A model generated the notes under the pieces. The model worked only from the letters and a program-made list of their open reading frames with translations. It did no database searches and was not told the DNA's origin. From Phormidium tenue FACHB-1050 (lineage in GTDB: Bacteria > Cyanobacteriota > Cyanobacteriia > Pseudanabaenales > Pseudanabaenaceae), in NCBI RefSeq assembly GCF_014696925.1, contig NZ_JACJQY010000001.1, positions 248,001-312,000 of the forward strand: DNA of 64,000 nt, given 5' to 3'. This document shows positions 52,995 through 62,000 of the stretch, in pieces; the first letter of the stretch is position 1, and each line of letters begins with the position of its first letter. Position numbers and translations under genes: made by a program.

Positions 52995-54707
52995 TTAATA
53001 ATTACTAGCTGTCTTACGGTGATGAATTGCCGTTAAACCGTTAGATTGCAACAGCTTGCCATTCTCCACGATCGCATAGACAATCCAATGATCGCCACAT
53101 TCCATCCGTTGAGCAACACGGCATTCTAAATAAGCTAATCCGTCAGGCAAAAACAGCCCACCCTCAGTTGGCTCTACCTGCACATCCTTAAAACGATCTT
53201 CCCCAGGTGCGAATTTTTTCATGAAGGACTTGCGGAGTTGCTTGCCCTGTTCAAGGATATTTAAGACAAAGCGATCACCTTCATATAAATAAGACTCGAT
53301 CGCCCGATCTTTCGCAACTGCGATCGTTAGCCCTGGAGGATTAAAAGTTGCTTGCGATACCCAAGAAGCGAGCATGGCTGTGGAAATTTCGCCCCGCTTC
53401 ACGGTTAAAACACACAAGGAGCCAACAATGCGCCCCACCGCTTGCTCAACTGTGCTACCAGGATTGAGGGTAGTCCGTACTTTTTTAGCTTTTTTCAGGG
53501 TTTGAGCGAAATCAGTTCCAGTCTCTTCGCAAATCTGTAATGTCGCCTCGGTTGGTGTAAATTTAATCCGAATCGGCTCAAAAGCAAGAGTGTAGCCAGC
53601 ATCCTTTAACTTGCCAGAAATAATATCCACGGCTTCACCACTCCAGCCATAGGAACCAAACACACCCGCCTGATAACTTTTAGTAGCTATAGATAAAACT
53701 ATGCCTAAAGCCGTTTGCACCTGTGTTGGCAAATGTCCGCCTAGAGTTGGCGAACCAATCAAGAAACCAGAAGATTTCTCGATCGCAGCTTTGATTTCCT
53801 CAGGTTCCGCATTTTCACAATTGATTAATTCAACGGCGACTCCTGCCTTGGTGATACCTCTAGCTAAAGCATTGGCGATCGTTGTAGTGTTGCCATATGC
53901 TGAGGCAAACAGCAATGCTACGGAAATATTTTGTTGCTTCTGGGCTTCACTCCATTGACGATAGAGATTTACCAATTCATGCAAGCCATTTTTCAACATT
54001 GGTCCATGCCCAGGGGCATAGAAAACCGCAGGAAAATCGGTTAATTTATCAAGGGCTGCCTCAACTTGGCGGACTTGGTTCGCCATCGTACTATCGAAAT
54101 AATAGCGGCGATCGCCTAATAGATGGCTCCAACCCTCGTCAAACACCTGATCACCACAAATATGCGCCCCAAAGAATTTATCAGTATATAAAACTTGAGT
54201 TTTCGAGTCGTAAGTACAAAGCTCGTCAGGATGGCGCGGTGTAGAAGTGGGAATAAACTTGAGGATATGACCTTTGCCCAGATCAAGGGTTTCTTCACCC
54301 CGCACAACCTGAATTTTAAGATCTTCACCAAATGTCTCCTCTAGGCTTTGGCGTAAGGCGATCGCCCCTGGATTAGTACAAACAAAAGTGAGGCGACGAT
54401 TAATTTCGAGTAAAGCCTTAAGTGTCTCAATACGGTTTTGGTTAACATGTCCGAGAATCACGTAACTGATATCACCAATGTTAATCCGCTTACGCAATTC
54501 GTCTAGATAAATTGCTGTGAAAGTTTCACCAGGTGGATCAATCAGAGCTAGCAAAGTCCCTTGAATTAAGAAAGAGTTAGCAGTTGTGCCTTTTTCAAGA
54601 GCATATTCAATTTCAAAGCGTAAGCGATTCCAACTGCGCGATCGCAAGGCAAAGGTTTCTGCGGCAATATAAATCGCTTGTACATCGCGGGGTTTATTTC
54701 TAGGCAC
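52995..54707 (-). CDS. flv1: Flavodiiron protein, Flv1-type (diflavin flavoprotein)
   Basis: A 570-residue cyanobacterial flavodiiron protein with three modules: metallo-beta-lactamase-like (about residues 30-245), flavodoxin (about 260-405; SVALLFASAYGNTTTIANAL) and a C-terminal flavin reductase (about 425-570). Flv1/Flv3 heteromers reduce O2 to water with electrons from photosystem I. In this chain the first iron-ligand segment is LGHVNQNRIETL rather than the H-x-E-x-D-H of canonical enzymes, as in the Flv1/Flv2 branch. N-terminal PRDVQ and FEIEYALEKGTTANSFLIQG also point to Flv1. No flv3 lies nearby. Confidence 0.9.
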   Translation of the reverse strand: MPRNKPRDVQAIYIAAETFALRSRSWNRLRFEIEYALEKGTTANSFLIQGTLLALIDPPGETFTAIYLDELRKRINIGDISYVILGHVNQNRIETLKALLEINRRLTFVCTNPGAIALRQSLEETFGEDLKIQVVRGEETLDLGKGHILKFIPTSTPRHPDELCTYDSKTQVLYTDKFFGAHICGDQVFDEGWSHLLGDRRYYFDSTMANQVRQVEAALDKLTDFPAVFYAPGHGPMLKNGLHELVNLYRQWSEAQKQQNISVALLFASAYGNTTTIANALARGITKAGVAVELINCENAEPEEIKAAIEKSSGFLIGSPTLGGHLPTQVQTALGIVLSIATKSYQAGVFGSYGWSGEAVDIISGKLKDAGYTLAFEPIRIKFTPTEATLQICEETGTDFAQTLKKAKKVRTTLNPGSTVEQAVGRIVGSLCVLTVKRGEISTAMLASWVSQATFNPPGLTIAVAKDRAIESYLYEGDRFVLNILEQGKQLRKSFMKKFAPGEDRFKDVQVEPTEGGLFLPDGLAYLECRVAQRMECGDHWIVYAIVENGKLLQSNGLTAIHHRKTASNY

Positions 54708-54881
54708 GGATCGCTATCTCCAAAATTCTAGACTGCTGTTTCTAGTTTACTGACAGTTGGGAACTACCAAGCATTACAAAACCCAATTGTTTTAATAAAC
54801 CTTATTGATGCTTATAAAGTCGATACAACAATAGTCATTCTTCTCATAAATCGTTACAGTTGTTAGTCTCCAGATTAGGCG

Positions 54882-54977
54882 AGATCTATAGTTATGTTAG
54901 GACAAAATCAAAACGCAAAAGAGAGTTGCGCCGCAACTCTCTTTTGCGTTTATGTCCTGATACACTTAGCGATATCT
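54882..54977. mobile_element. Family D MITE-like element, 96 bp
   Basis: The ends agatctatagttatgttagg and the complement of tacacttagcgatatct are imperfect inverted repeats, then gacaaaa / ttatgtc. The inner palindrome (54911-54951, 19-bp arms, aaacgcaaaagagagttgc) is unrelated in sequence to that in the 51.5-kb copy. Confidence 0.72.
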
Positions 54978-55086
54978 TCAACAAGAATATAGACGTTTAT
55001 AACTACTGATTAAGTGAGAATGTCAATCTTTGCGAAGCTTAGTGAATAAATGTAATACCCCGCAAATATAGTGCTTTCACAGTCGC

Positions 55087-55092
55087 TATAAT
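55087..55092 (+). promoter_or_regulatory. Possible -10 box of ppsA
   Basis: A perfect TATAAT 156 nt before the ppsA start. No convincing -35 box stands 16-18 nt upstream, so an activator-dependent promoter or chance occurrence are both possible. Confidence 0.25.
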
Positions 55093-55248
55093 TAAGAGAT
55101 GTCAAGGCTTTCAATAGATTCGGTTATACCACTGTAGAAGCTTTGATATCACTAGTTTTATTGATCGAATTATTGATCGAAATTTAAGGCTTCAAATACA
55201 ATCCATGCATTGATCTAATCATTAATTTGATTAGGGAGTTAAATCATC

Positions 55249-57684
55249 ATGACTAGCTCAACTTTTGCCGCAGAAACATCTAGAACTGTTCCCAAAGAAC
55301 GTGCCTTAATACTTTGGTTTGAAGAAGTGGGAATTGCTGACATTTCCCTTGTGGGTGGAAAAAATGCTTCATTGGGAGAGATGATTCGGCAACTACAACC
55401 TAAAGGGGTGAATGTTCCTAATGGATTTGCCACTACTGCTTATGCATTCCGTCATTTTATCGAAAAAACTGGATTAGAAGCGAAATTGCGCGAACTCTTT
55501 GCTGATCTTGATGTTGAAGACATGAATAACCTGCGCGATCGCGGTCGAATGGCAAGAGCCTTGATGCTCAGCACGCCATTCCCCGACGATCTGCAAATGG
55601 CGATCGCCATGTCCTATAAAAAACTATGCAGTCTCTACGGTTCTGAAGAAGATACCGATGTGGCTGTCCGTTCTAGCGCCACGGCGGAAGACTTGCCTGA
55701 TGCCAGCTTTGCAGGACAGCAGGAAACCTATCTCAATGTCTATGGTGCTAACGAAGTCGTCGATGCTTGCCATCGCTGCTTTGCCTCACTATTCACCGAT
55801 CGCGCTATTTCCTACCGCACGATTAATGGATTCGATCATTTTGATGTGGCGCTCTCCGTTGGCGTACAAAAAATGGTGCGTTCCGATCTCGCTTCCTCTG
55901 GTGTGATGTTCTCCATCGACACGGAGACAGGCTTTAAAAATGCAGCGTTAATCACCGCAGCCTATGGCTTAGGTGAAAACGTGGTGCAGGGTGCAGTCAA
56001 CCCCGATGAGTATTTTGTTTTCAAACCCACTCTCAAACAAGGCTTCCGCCCCATTCTCGAAAAACGCCTCGGTACAAAAGAAATCAAGATGGTCTACGAC
56101 ATTGGCGGCGGCAAGCTGACCAAGAATATTCCCGTCCCAGTTTCCGAACGAGTCAAGTTCGCAATTACCGATGACGAGATTCTCCAACTCGCAGAATGGG
56201 CTTGCATCATCGAAGATCACTATTCAGCAGTACGCGGCAAGCTGTCACCAATGGATATTGAATGGGCAAAAGATGGACGTACTGGCGAACTCTTCATCGT
56301 TCAAGCAAGACCTGAAACCGTGCAGTCCCAAAAGTCAGGCAACATTCTCAAGAACTACAAGCTGAATGGTTCCAGTGATGTGCTAATTAAAGGTCGCGCT
56401 GTGGGCGAGATGATTGGTCAAGGCAAGGCGAATGTGATTTTGGAAGTCCATAACATTGAAGATTTCCAAGCAGGGCAAGTCCTAGTCACCAACAAGACTG
56501 ACCCCGACTGGGAACCAATCATGAAAAAGGCGAGTGCGATCGTTACGAACCAAGGTGGACGCACCTGCCACGCCGCCATCATTGCAAGAGAAATGGGTAT
56601 TCCTGCGATCGTGGGTTGCGGCAATGCCACAGGCGTTATCAAAACAGGACAAGAAGTCACGATCTCCTGTGCGGAAGGCGAAGAAGGCAAGGTCTATTCA
56701 GGGCTAGTTCCCTTTGAAGTAATCGAAACTTCTCTCGATAATCTACCTACACTTTCTACCAAGATCTTGATGAACGTAGGCAACCCCGAAGAAGCCTTTG
56801 GTTTGTCCTCCATTCCCTGCGATGGCGTTGGCTTAGCGCGGATGGAATTCATCATCGCTAACCACATCAAGGCACATCCTCTCGCTTTGATGAACTTCGA
56901 CACCCTCGAAGACAAAGCCGCTAAATGGGAAATCTCGCAACTGACGGCAAGGTATGAAAACAAGGCTGACTTCTTTGTAGACAAACTGGCTCACGGTATC
57001 GGCACGATCGCTGCCGCATTTTATCCTAAACCTGTCGTGGTGCGGATGTCCGACTTCAAGAGCAACGAGTACGCCAACCTCCTCGGTGGTCGCGCCTTTG
57101 AGCCTACCGAAGAAAACCCGATGATCGGTTGGCGAGGCGCATCTCGTTACTACGATCCTAAATACCGCGAAGCCTATGGTCTAGAATGTCAAGCCCTGAA
57201 ACGAGTTCGCGATGACATGGGCTTAACCAATGTGATTCCAATGATTCCTTTCTGTCGCACTCCTGAAGAAGGTCGTAAGGTGCTTGCGGAAATGGAAAAA
57301 CATGGCTTGAAGCGTGGCGAAAATGGTTTGGAAGTCTATGTGATGTGCGAAATCCCCAGTAACGTGATCTTGGCGGATGAATTCTCACAAGTCTTTGATG
57401 GCTTCTCCATTGGTTCCAATGATCTCACCCAGTTGACCCTCGGCTTAGATCGTGATTCTTCCCTTGTTGCTCACATCTTTGATGAGCGCAATGAAGCGGT
57501 TAAGTCCATGGTTCGTACGGTCATTCAAAAGGCGAAGGCTAACCACCGCAAGATCGGTATCTGTGGGCAAGCTCCGAGCGATTATCCTGAGTTTGCCAAG
57601 TTCCTTGTTGAGCAGGGCATTGATTCGATCAGTCTCAATCCTGATTCTGTCCTAAAGACAATGCTCGAACTTGCCAAAATGTAA
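55249..57684 (+). CDS. ppsA: Phosphoenolpyruvate synthase
   Basis: Converts pyruvate, ATP and water to PEP, AMP and phosphate, feeding gluconeogenesis. The 811-residue length is standard. The ATP-grasp N-terminal domain opens FEEVGIADISLVGGKNASLG and contains VRSSATAEDLPDASFAGQQE. The central swivelling domain carries the phosphorylated His in GGRTCHAAIIAREMGIPAI (about residue 443). The C-terminal PEP-binding barrel includes MIPFCRTPEEGRK, YVMCEIPSNV and the catalytic Cys in IGICGQAPSDYPEFAK. An AGGGAG lies about 11 nt before ATG. A bidirectional terminator follows directly. Confidence 0.96.
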   Translation: MTSSTFAAETSRTVPKERALILWFEEVGIADISLVGGKNASLGEMIRQLQPKGVNVPNGFATTAYAFRHFIEKTGLEAKLRELFADLDVEDMNNLRDRGRMARALMLSTPFPDDLQMAIAMSYKKLCSLYGSEEDTDVAVRSSATAEDLPDASFAGQQETYLNVYGANEVVDACHRCFASLFTDRAISYRTINGFDHFDVALSVGVQKMVRSDLASSGVMFSIDTETGFKNAALITAAYGLGENVVQGAVNPDEYFVFKPTLKQGFRPILEKRLGTKEIKMVYDIGGGKLTKNIPVPVSERVKFAITDDEILQLAEWACIIEDHYSAVRGKLSPMDIEWAKDGRTGELFIVQARPETVQSQKSGNILKNYKLNGSSDVLIKGRAVGEMIGQGKANVILEVHNIEDFQAGQVLVTNKTDPDWEPIMKKASAIVTNQGGRTCHAAIIAREMGIPAIVGCGNATGVIKTGQEVTISCAEGEEGKVYSGLVPFEVIETSLDNLPTLSTKILMNVGNPEEAFGLSSIPCDGVGLARMEFIIANHIKAHPLALMNFDTLEDKAAKWEISQLTARYENKADFFVDKLAHGIGTIAAAFYPKPVVVRMSDFKSNEYANLLGGRAFEPTEENPMIGWRGASRYYDPKYREAYGLECQALKRVRDDMGLTNVIPMIPFCRTPEEGRKVLAEMEKHGLKRGENGLEVYVMCEIPSNVILADEFSQVFDGFSIGSNDLTQLTLGLDRDSSLVAHIFDERNEAVKSMVRTVIQKAKANHRKIGICGQAPSDYPEFAKFLVEQGIDSISLNPDSVLKTMLELAKM

Positions 57685-57717
57685 ATAAAAAAGCGGCGCT
57701 AAGCGCCGCTTTTTTAT
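57685..57717. terminator. Bidirectional terminator between ppsA and the response regulator
   Basis: A perfect 15-bp stem ataaaaaagcggcgc / gcgccgcttttttat with a taa loop, directly after the ppsA stop. The outer bases of the right arm contain the complement of the TAA ending the convergent LuxR-type gene. U-tracts are present on both strands. Confidence 0.88.
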
Positions 57718-58352
57718 GAATGCAGCATAGAGGTGACTAAAACCGCAATCTCAGTTCTATTTCGCAGATTTAACTGACTCAAGATGTTAGTAATATGATT
57801 CTTGACAGTTTTTGTTGAGATATAGAGATTGGCAGCAATTTCCTCATTATTAGCACCAGTAGCGATTAACTTTACGATTTGTCTTTCTCTTGGTGTGAGC
57901 TTGTTCCAATCCATTGTCGATACTTCTGAAACTTCAGGAATTCTAGCAATTACTTTCCTACCCAAATTCAAATCTAAATGCATATATCCTCGATGTACTG
58001 CCTGAATAGCAAATGACAATTCCTCAGGGAGCGTATTTTTTAATATATAGCCCGATGCTCCAAATTTTAAGGCTTGAGAGATATACTCTTCAGTATCATC
58101 AACGGTCAAAATTAGAACTTTGGTGGTCGGAAAGCGATCGCATATTTGTTTAGTGGCTTCGACTCCATCTAGATGCGGCATTTGCACATCCATCAGTACG
58201 ACATCAGGCTTGAGAAGTTCGACCTGCGCGATCGCTACTTGACCATTTTCCGCCTCTCCCACAATCTCTAAAGACGTTTCATCACCGAGCGAAATCTTCA
58301 ACGCCCGCCGAATAAAAGAATGATCATCTACAAGCAAAACACGGATTTTCAT
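57714..58352 (-). CDS. NarL/LuxR-family response regulator
   Basis: A 212-residue two-component transcription factor. The receiver domain starts MKIRVLLVDDHSFIRRALKI, with phosphoacceptor Asp55 in VVLMDVQMPHLDG and conserved Thr and Lys in VLILTVDD and YILKNTLPEE. The C-terminal LuxR-type HTH is LTPRERQIVKLIATGANNEE and ISTKTVKNHITNILSQL. Targets unknown; no kinase is adjacent. It is divergent from a CheY-like gene across a perfect 46-bp palindrome. Confidence 0.93.
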   Translation of the reverse strand: MKIRVLLVDDHSFIRRALKISLGDETSLEIVGEAENGQVAIAQVELLKPDVVLMDVQMPHLDGVEATKQICDRFPTTKVLILTVDDTEEYISQALKFGASGYILKNTLPEELSFAIQAVHRGYMHLDLNLGRKVIARIPEVSEVSTMDWNKLTPRERQIVKLIATGANNEEIAANLYISTKTVKNHITNILSQLNLRNRTEIAVLVTSMLHS

Positions 58353-58424
58353 GGGATTTGCCTAGTTCTGAGAGACTGCTAAAACCTAGCTTAGCGCTTG
58401 CGATCGCTTCCAGCAAGTAACAAT

Positions 58425-58470
58425 AGTCTCAATTATTGATAGGACTATAGTCCTATCAATAATTGAGACT
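58425..58470. repeat. Perfect 46-bp palindrome between two response-regulator genes
   Basis: The 23-nt half agtctcaattattgataggacta is followed immediately by its exact complement with no loop. It lies 73 nt upstream of the LuxR-type gene and 70 nt upstream of the CheY-like gene, in the middle of their shared promoter region. It could be an operator, a cruciform-forming site or an insertion relic. Confidence 0.8.
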
Positions 58471-58539
58471 TCCTCTTCATGTGTAATTTAAGTTTCCACT
58501 TTAGGATGGAAATATAGAAATTAGGAATTAGAGAGGTTT

Positions 58540-58914
58540 ATGGCAATGTTCAAGGTTTTAGTTGTCGAAGATAGCAAAGTTCAAAGAGAAATGATGGCGA
58601 GTTTACTCAAAAAGAATAATTTTGAAACTACTACGGCTAGTAATGGGTTAGAAGCGATCGCCCAAGTTAAAGCAAATCATCCTGATGTGATCATTTTGGA
58701 TATCATCATGCCCAATATGCATGGTTATGAGCTTTGTCGTAAACTGCGAGATAATCCTGACACGTGGGACATTAATATCGTGATGTGTTCATCCAAATCT
58801 ACGGATGCTGATCGCTATTGGGGATTTCGACAGGGGGCTAATGCCTATGTCAGTAAGCCTTTTGTCCCCGAAGATTTAGTGGATACTGTCAAAGAGCTTT
58901 TGAAGAATAAATGA
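58540..58914 (+). CDS. CheY/PilH-like single-domain response regulator
   Basis: A 124-residue stand-alone receiver. MAMFKVLVVEDSKVQREMMA supplies the acidic pocket, Asp54 in VIILDIIMPNMHG is the phosphorylation site, IVMCSSKSTDADRYWGFRQG holds the conserved Ser, and AYVSKPFVPEDL the Lys. There is no output domain, as in PilH, PixH or CheY proteins that act on motility or kinases. GAGG lies 3 nt before the first ATG and 9 nt before a second at 58546, which may be the true start. Confidence 0.9.
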   Translation: MAMFKVLVVEDSKVQREMMASLLKKNNFETTTASNGLEAIAQVKANHPDVIILDIIMPNMHGYELCRKLRDNPDTWDINIVMCSSKSTDADRYWGFRQGANAYVSKPFVPEDLVDTVKELLKNK

Positions 58915-58924
58915 TATTCTCAAC

Positions 58925-58957
58925 AAAAAGAAGTACCGTTAAGTGGTGCTTCTTTTT
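58925..58957 (+). terminator. Intrinsic terminator of the CheY-like gene
   Basis: The stem aaaaagaagtacc / ggtgcttcttttt has one G-U-type mismatch and a gttaagt-like loop, and continues into a T-tract. It lies 10 nt past the stop codon. Confidence 0.8.
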
Positions 58958-59016
58958 TATTTGATATAGTTAGGCGATCGCTGAGTCAGAAAGATTAGGG
59001 GATCAGCCAATTCCTT

Positions 59017-62000
59017 TTAGATTAGAGAAATTAACGGTTTAGTAGCATTGATGTAAAGGAAGCGATCGCCTGTTTGCTCTTTCACAACCGTAAATCCTAA
59101 ACTCGTTATCAAATCTAGTAATTCTTGTTTTTTATCTGTCCATCGGCTGATGGTTTCGGCGATCAGGAGACTGCCGCCGCCTTTGAGGGTGCGATGGGCT
59201 TCTTGGAGATAGTCGGCATAGTTTAAGCCCATGAGGGATAGGGAAAAGATAGCGACATCGAGGGTTGCATTTGGGAGAGGGGTATGGGAGATGTCACAGG
59301 CTTGTACTTTTGCGTTGATGGCGATGTGGTCGAAGGAATGGACTTGATGATTGGGAAGTAATTCGGCTAGTTTGGCTTCACCGCAACCGAAGTCACCGAT
59401 CTGGAGATTGGTGTAGTTTTGGAGTTTTTCGGCGATTTTTTCGTAGGGGATTTCCTGCCATGTTTCACGGGCGGCGCGATAGAGGTGGTGGTACTGATAC
59501 CATTCTTCGGGATTTGCTTTGAGCAGATCGCTTGTGGTGTGGCTGTAGGAATTATTGAAGCGGTTGTTCATCGCTGAGAAGTCACCAAAGCGGCGTTGTA
59601 GGATTTTGGCGATCGCTTCGGGTAAGGGAACGCGCAATTCTTCACGGTTGATTTCATAGATGTCGCCACTTTCGACGCGATCGATCCATGTTTGCAGGGC
59701 TTCTCCTGCTTTTTGGAGGACGACTTTTTCTGACGCGAGTTCGCCCTTGGGAATTACGCCATCGATCGCGGTGTCAGCGAGGGATTTTTTCCATTGGATG
59801 CGACTCCATCGATATTGACGATCCCATGACCAGATGTCGCCTTGATGGTCGAGGATGACTTGGGGAATGATTACTTCTACTTTGGTAAAGGATGATTTTT
59901 GGCGATAGATGCGTCCGACTAGTTGCTCGTATTCGGCATGAGTCCAAGGGAGGCTGGCGATAATCAGGCGATCGCATACATATTGCAGTCCATCTACGCC
60001 TGTGCCGATGGGAGCCGTGCCGATGAGAATGTCGATTTCTCTGGCGATGAATTTCTGTTTGGCGAAATCACGGTCTTTGGTATCTTCTACGCCTGTGAAT
60101 AAGCCCACCTTGTAACCTGCGGCGGCGATCGCTTTGCGGAGTGGTTCGACCATGCCATCGACATAGTGGGTATAGATTAGGGTTCCTGTTTTGAGATGGG
60201 CGATGATCGTGTCGATTTTGGCTGAAAGAAGGACTTGCTCGACGGCGGGGGGGCTGGTTTTGATGGCGGCGATGAGTTGGGGGCGCAGATGTTCGCCTGA
60301 GATTTCGGGAAAGCTTTCGGCGATCGCAATCTTGTAATTTGGGCGGTAGCGGATGCCATGGAGCATCAGTTTTTCGTGCATGGCAAGGGCGTTAGCGATC
60401 GTGCTGAAGGTTTTCAACTCGTCAAATTTTTCGCCCCTTGTCATTTCTAGCAGTGCTTTGGCTTCGTAGAGGTTGTTGATGACGGGTGTGGCGCTCATGC
60501 CTAGGACACAGAGTTCAGGATTTTGTTGTTTAGCTGCATCAAGTAAACCATTGAGAATTTGTCGGCGTTTACTTTCTTTTTTTGGATCGCGTTGTTTGAC
60601 GTTTTGGATTTCATCGATGACGACAAAATCGATCTGGTGATGGTTGAGGATGTTGCCGACAAGTTCGGCGGAGTAGGGTTGTTGGAATTTCTCGAAGTTG
60701 AGAATGAGATAGTTATGTTGGTTGCGATCTACGCTGATTTCGCCGCGTTCTTTTTGGTAAATGATGCTGTCGGGATAGACTTGGGCGATCGCTTTTGCCC
60801 ATCCTTCGATGGTGCTGTTAAAGGCGATAATGATCGTGAATTTGGCGTTAATGACGCGACTGGCAAAGATGGCGGATATGGTTTTCCCTGCGCCAACTCC
60901 TGACCAGTTGCCGATCCTTCTTTCTGTGTAGATGCGATAGGCGGTGAGGCGTTGCATCAGGTTGGGTGGATATGGGAAGTTGTAGCCGTTGGGTATGGTG
61001 AGGTTTGCTGCGCCATCGTGTTGACTGAGGAAGCGATCGCGGATCGTCTGAAAGTATGTGCCGCCTGTTTCGTTGCGAAGTCGGTCTAGGTCAAAGGTGG
61101 GGTCGTTGTTTAGGCAGGTTTGCCATAGGGCGCTAACGCGATTGCAGATTAAAAATTCTATCGTTTCATAATCTGATGTAATTCCTGCTTCTACAAGTAA
61201 ATCAACTGCTTTTAAGGAGTCAAAGGATTTTAGTTGAGGTAACTCAGTATCAGTATTTTCAATTTCATGAGGGACTAAATCAGTTTCTATTTCTTCGTCA
61301 GCATGTAAATCTTCATCTACTAACACATCAAATTCAGTTTCAGCAGAGTTACTATTTTCCTTATGAATTTCTTCTTCGACATGAGTAATTAGGTTGTTAT
61401 AGTCAGCTTCCAGATTGTTTGATGAGCATAGATCTTTGATGCTTTTGAGCAGGTCGGTATCTTTTCTGCCATTACTGATAGATGCAATCATGCCATTTTG
61501 CCTCATAATTGCGTACAGCTCCGACGTTTCTAAACTGGGTAAGATAGGCTTTAACCCATACAGAAAGCTCAAAATGGCATTTGGTCGCCATAAATTAATA
61601 ATACCAAGCCAATCCCCCCATCCCAACCATCGATTATCTTTATAGGTTCCTTGAGGATCAGCAGGGATATCATCAGGCTTTGCATCAGTTTTTGACCAAT
61701 CTCTCCATTCATTCTGATTCTTTAAGCCAAGACTGCGGACAAAGGTACGTGCTTCTTCAAAAGAACGATAGATACGGTTATAGGATGCAATAGTCCCAGT
61801 ACCAAGCCAATCTCCCCAACTCATCCAACCTTCATTTTTATAGGTTTCCTGTGGATTAGCAGGGATATCATCAGGCTTTGCATCAGTTTTTGACCAAGCC
61901 ATCCATTCTTTTTGACCTTTTAAGCCAAGTCCATTAGCAAGTTTACGTGCTTCTTCAAAAGGACGATAAATACGATTATATGATGCAATTGTTCCAGTAC

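Larger units (their letters stand above)
54708..55248. other. Intergenic region upstream of ppsA
   Basis: The 541 nt contain a family D element (54882-54977) and the presumed ppsA leader. I see no ORF with coding character and no recognised riboswitch; the remainder is AT-rich. Confidence 0.6.
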
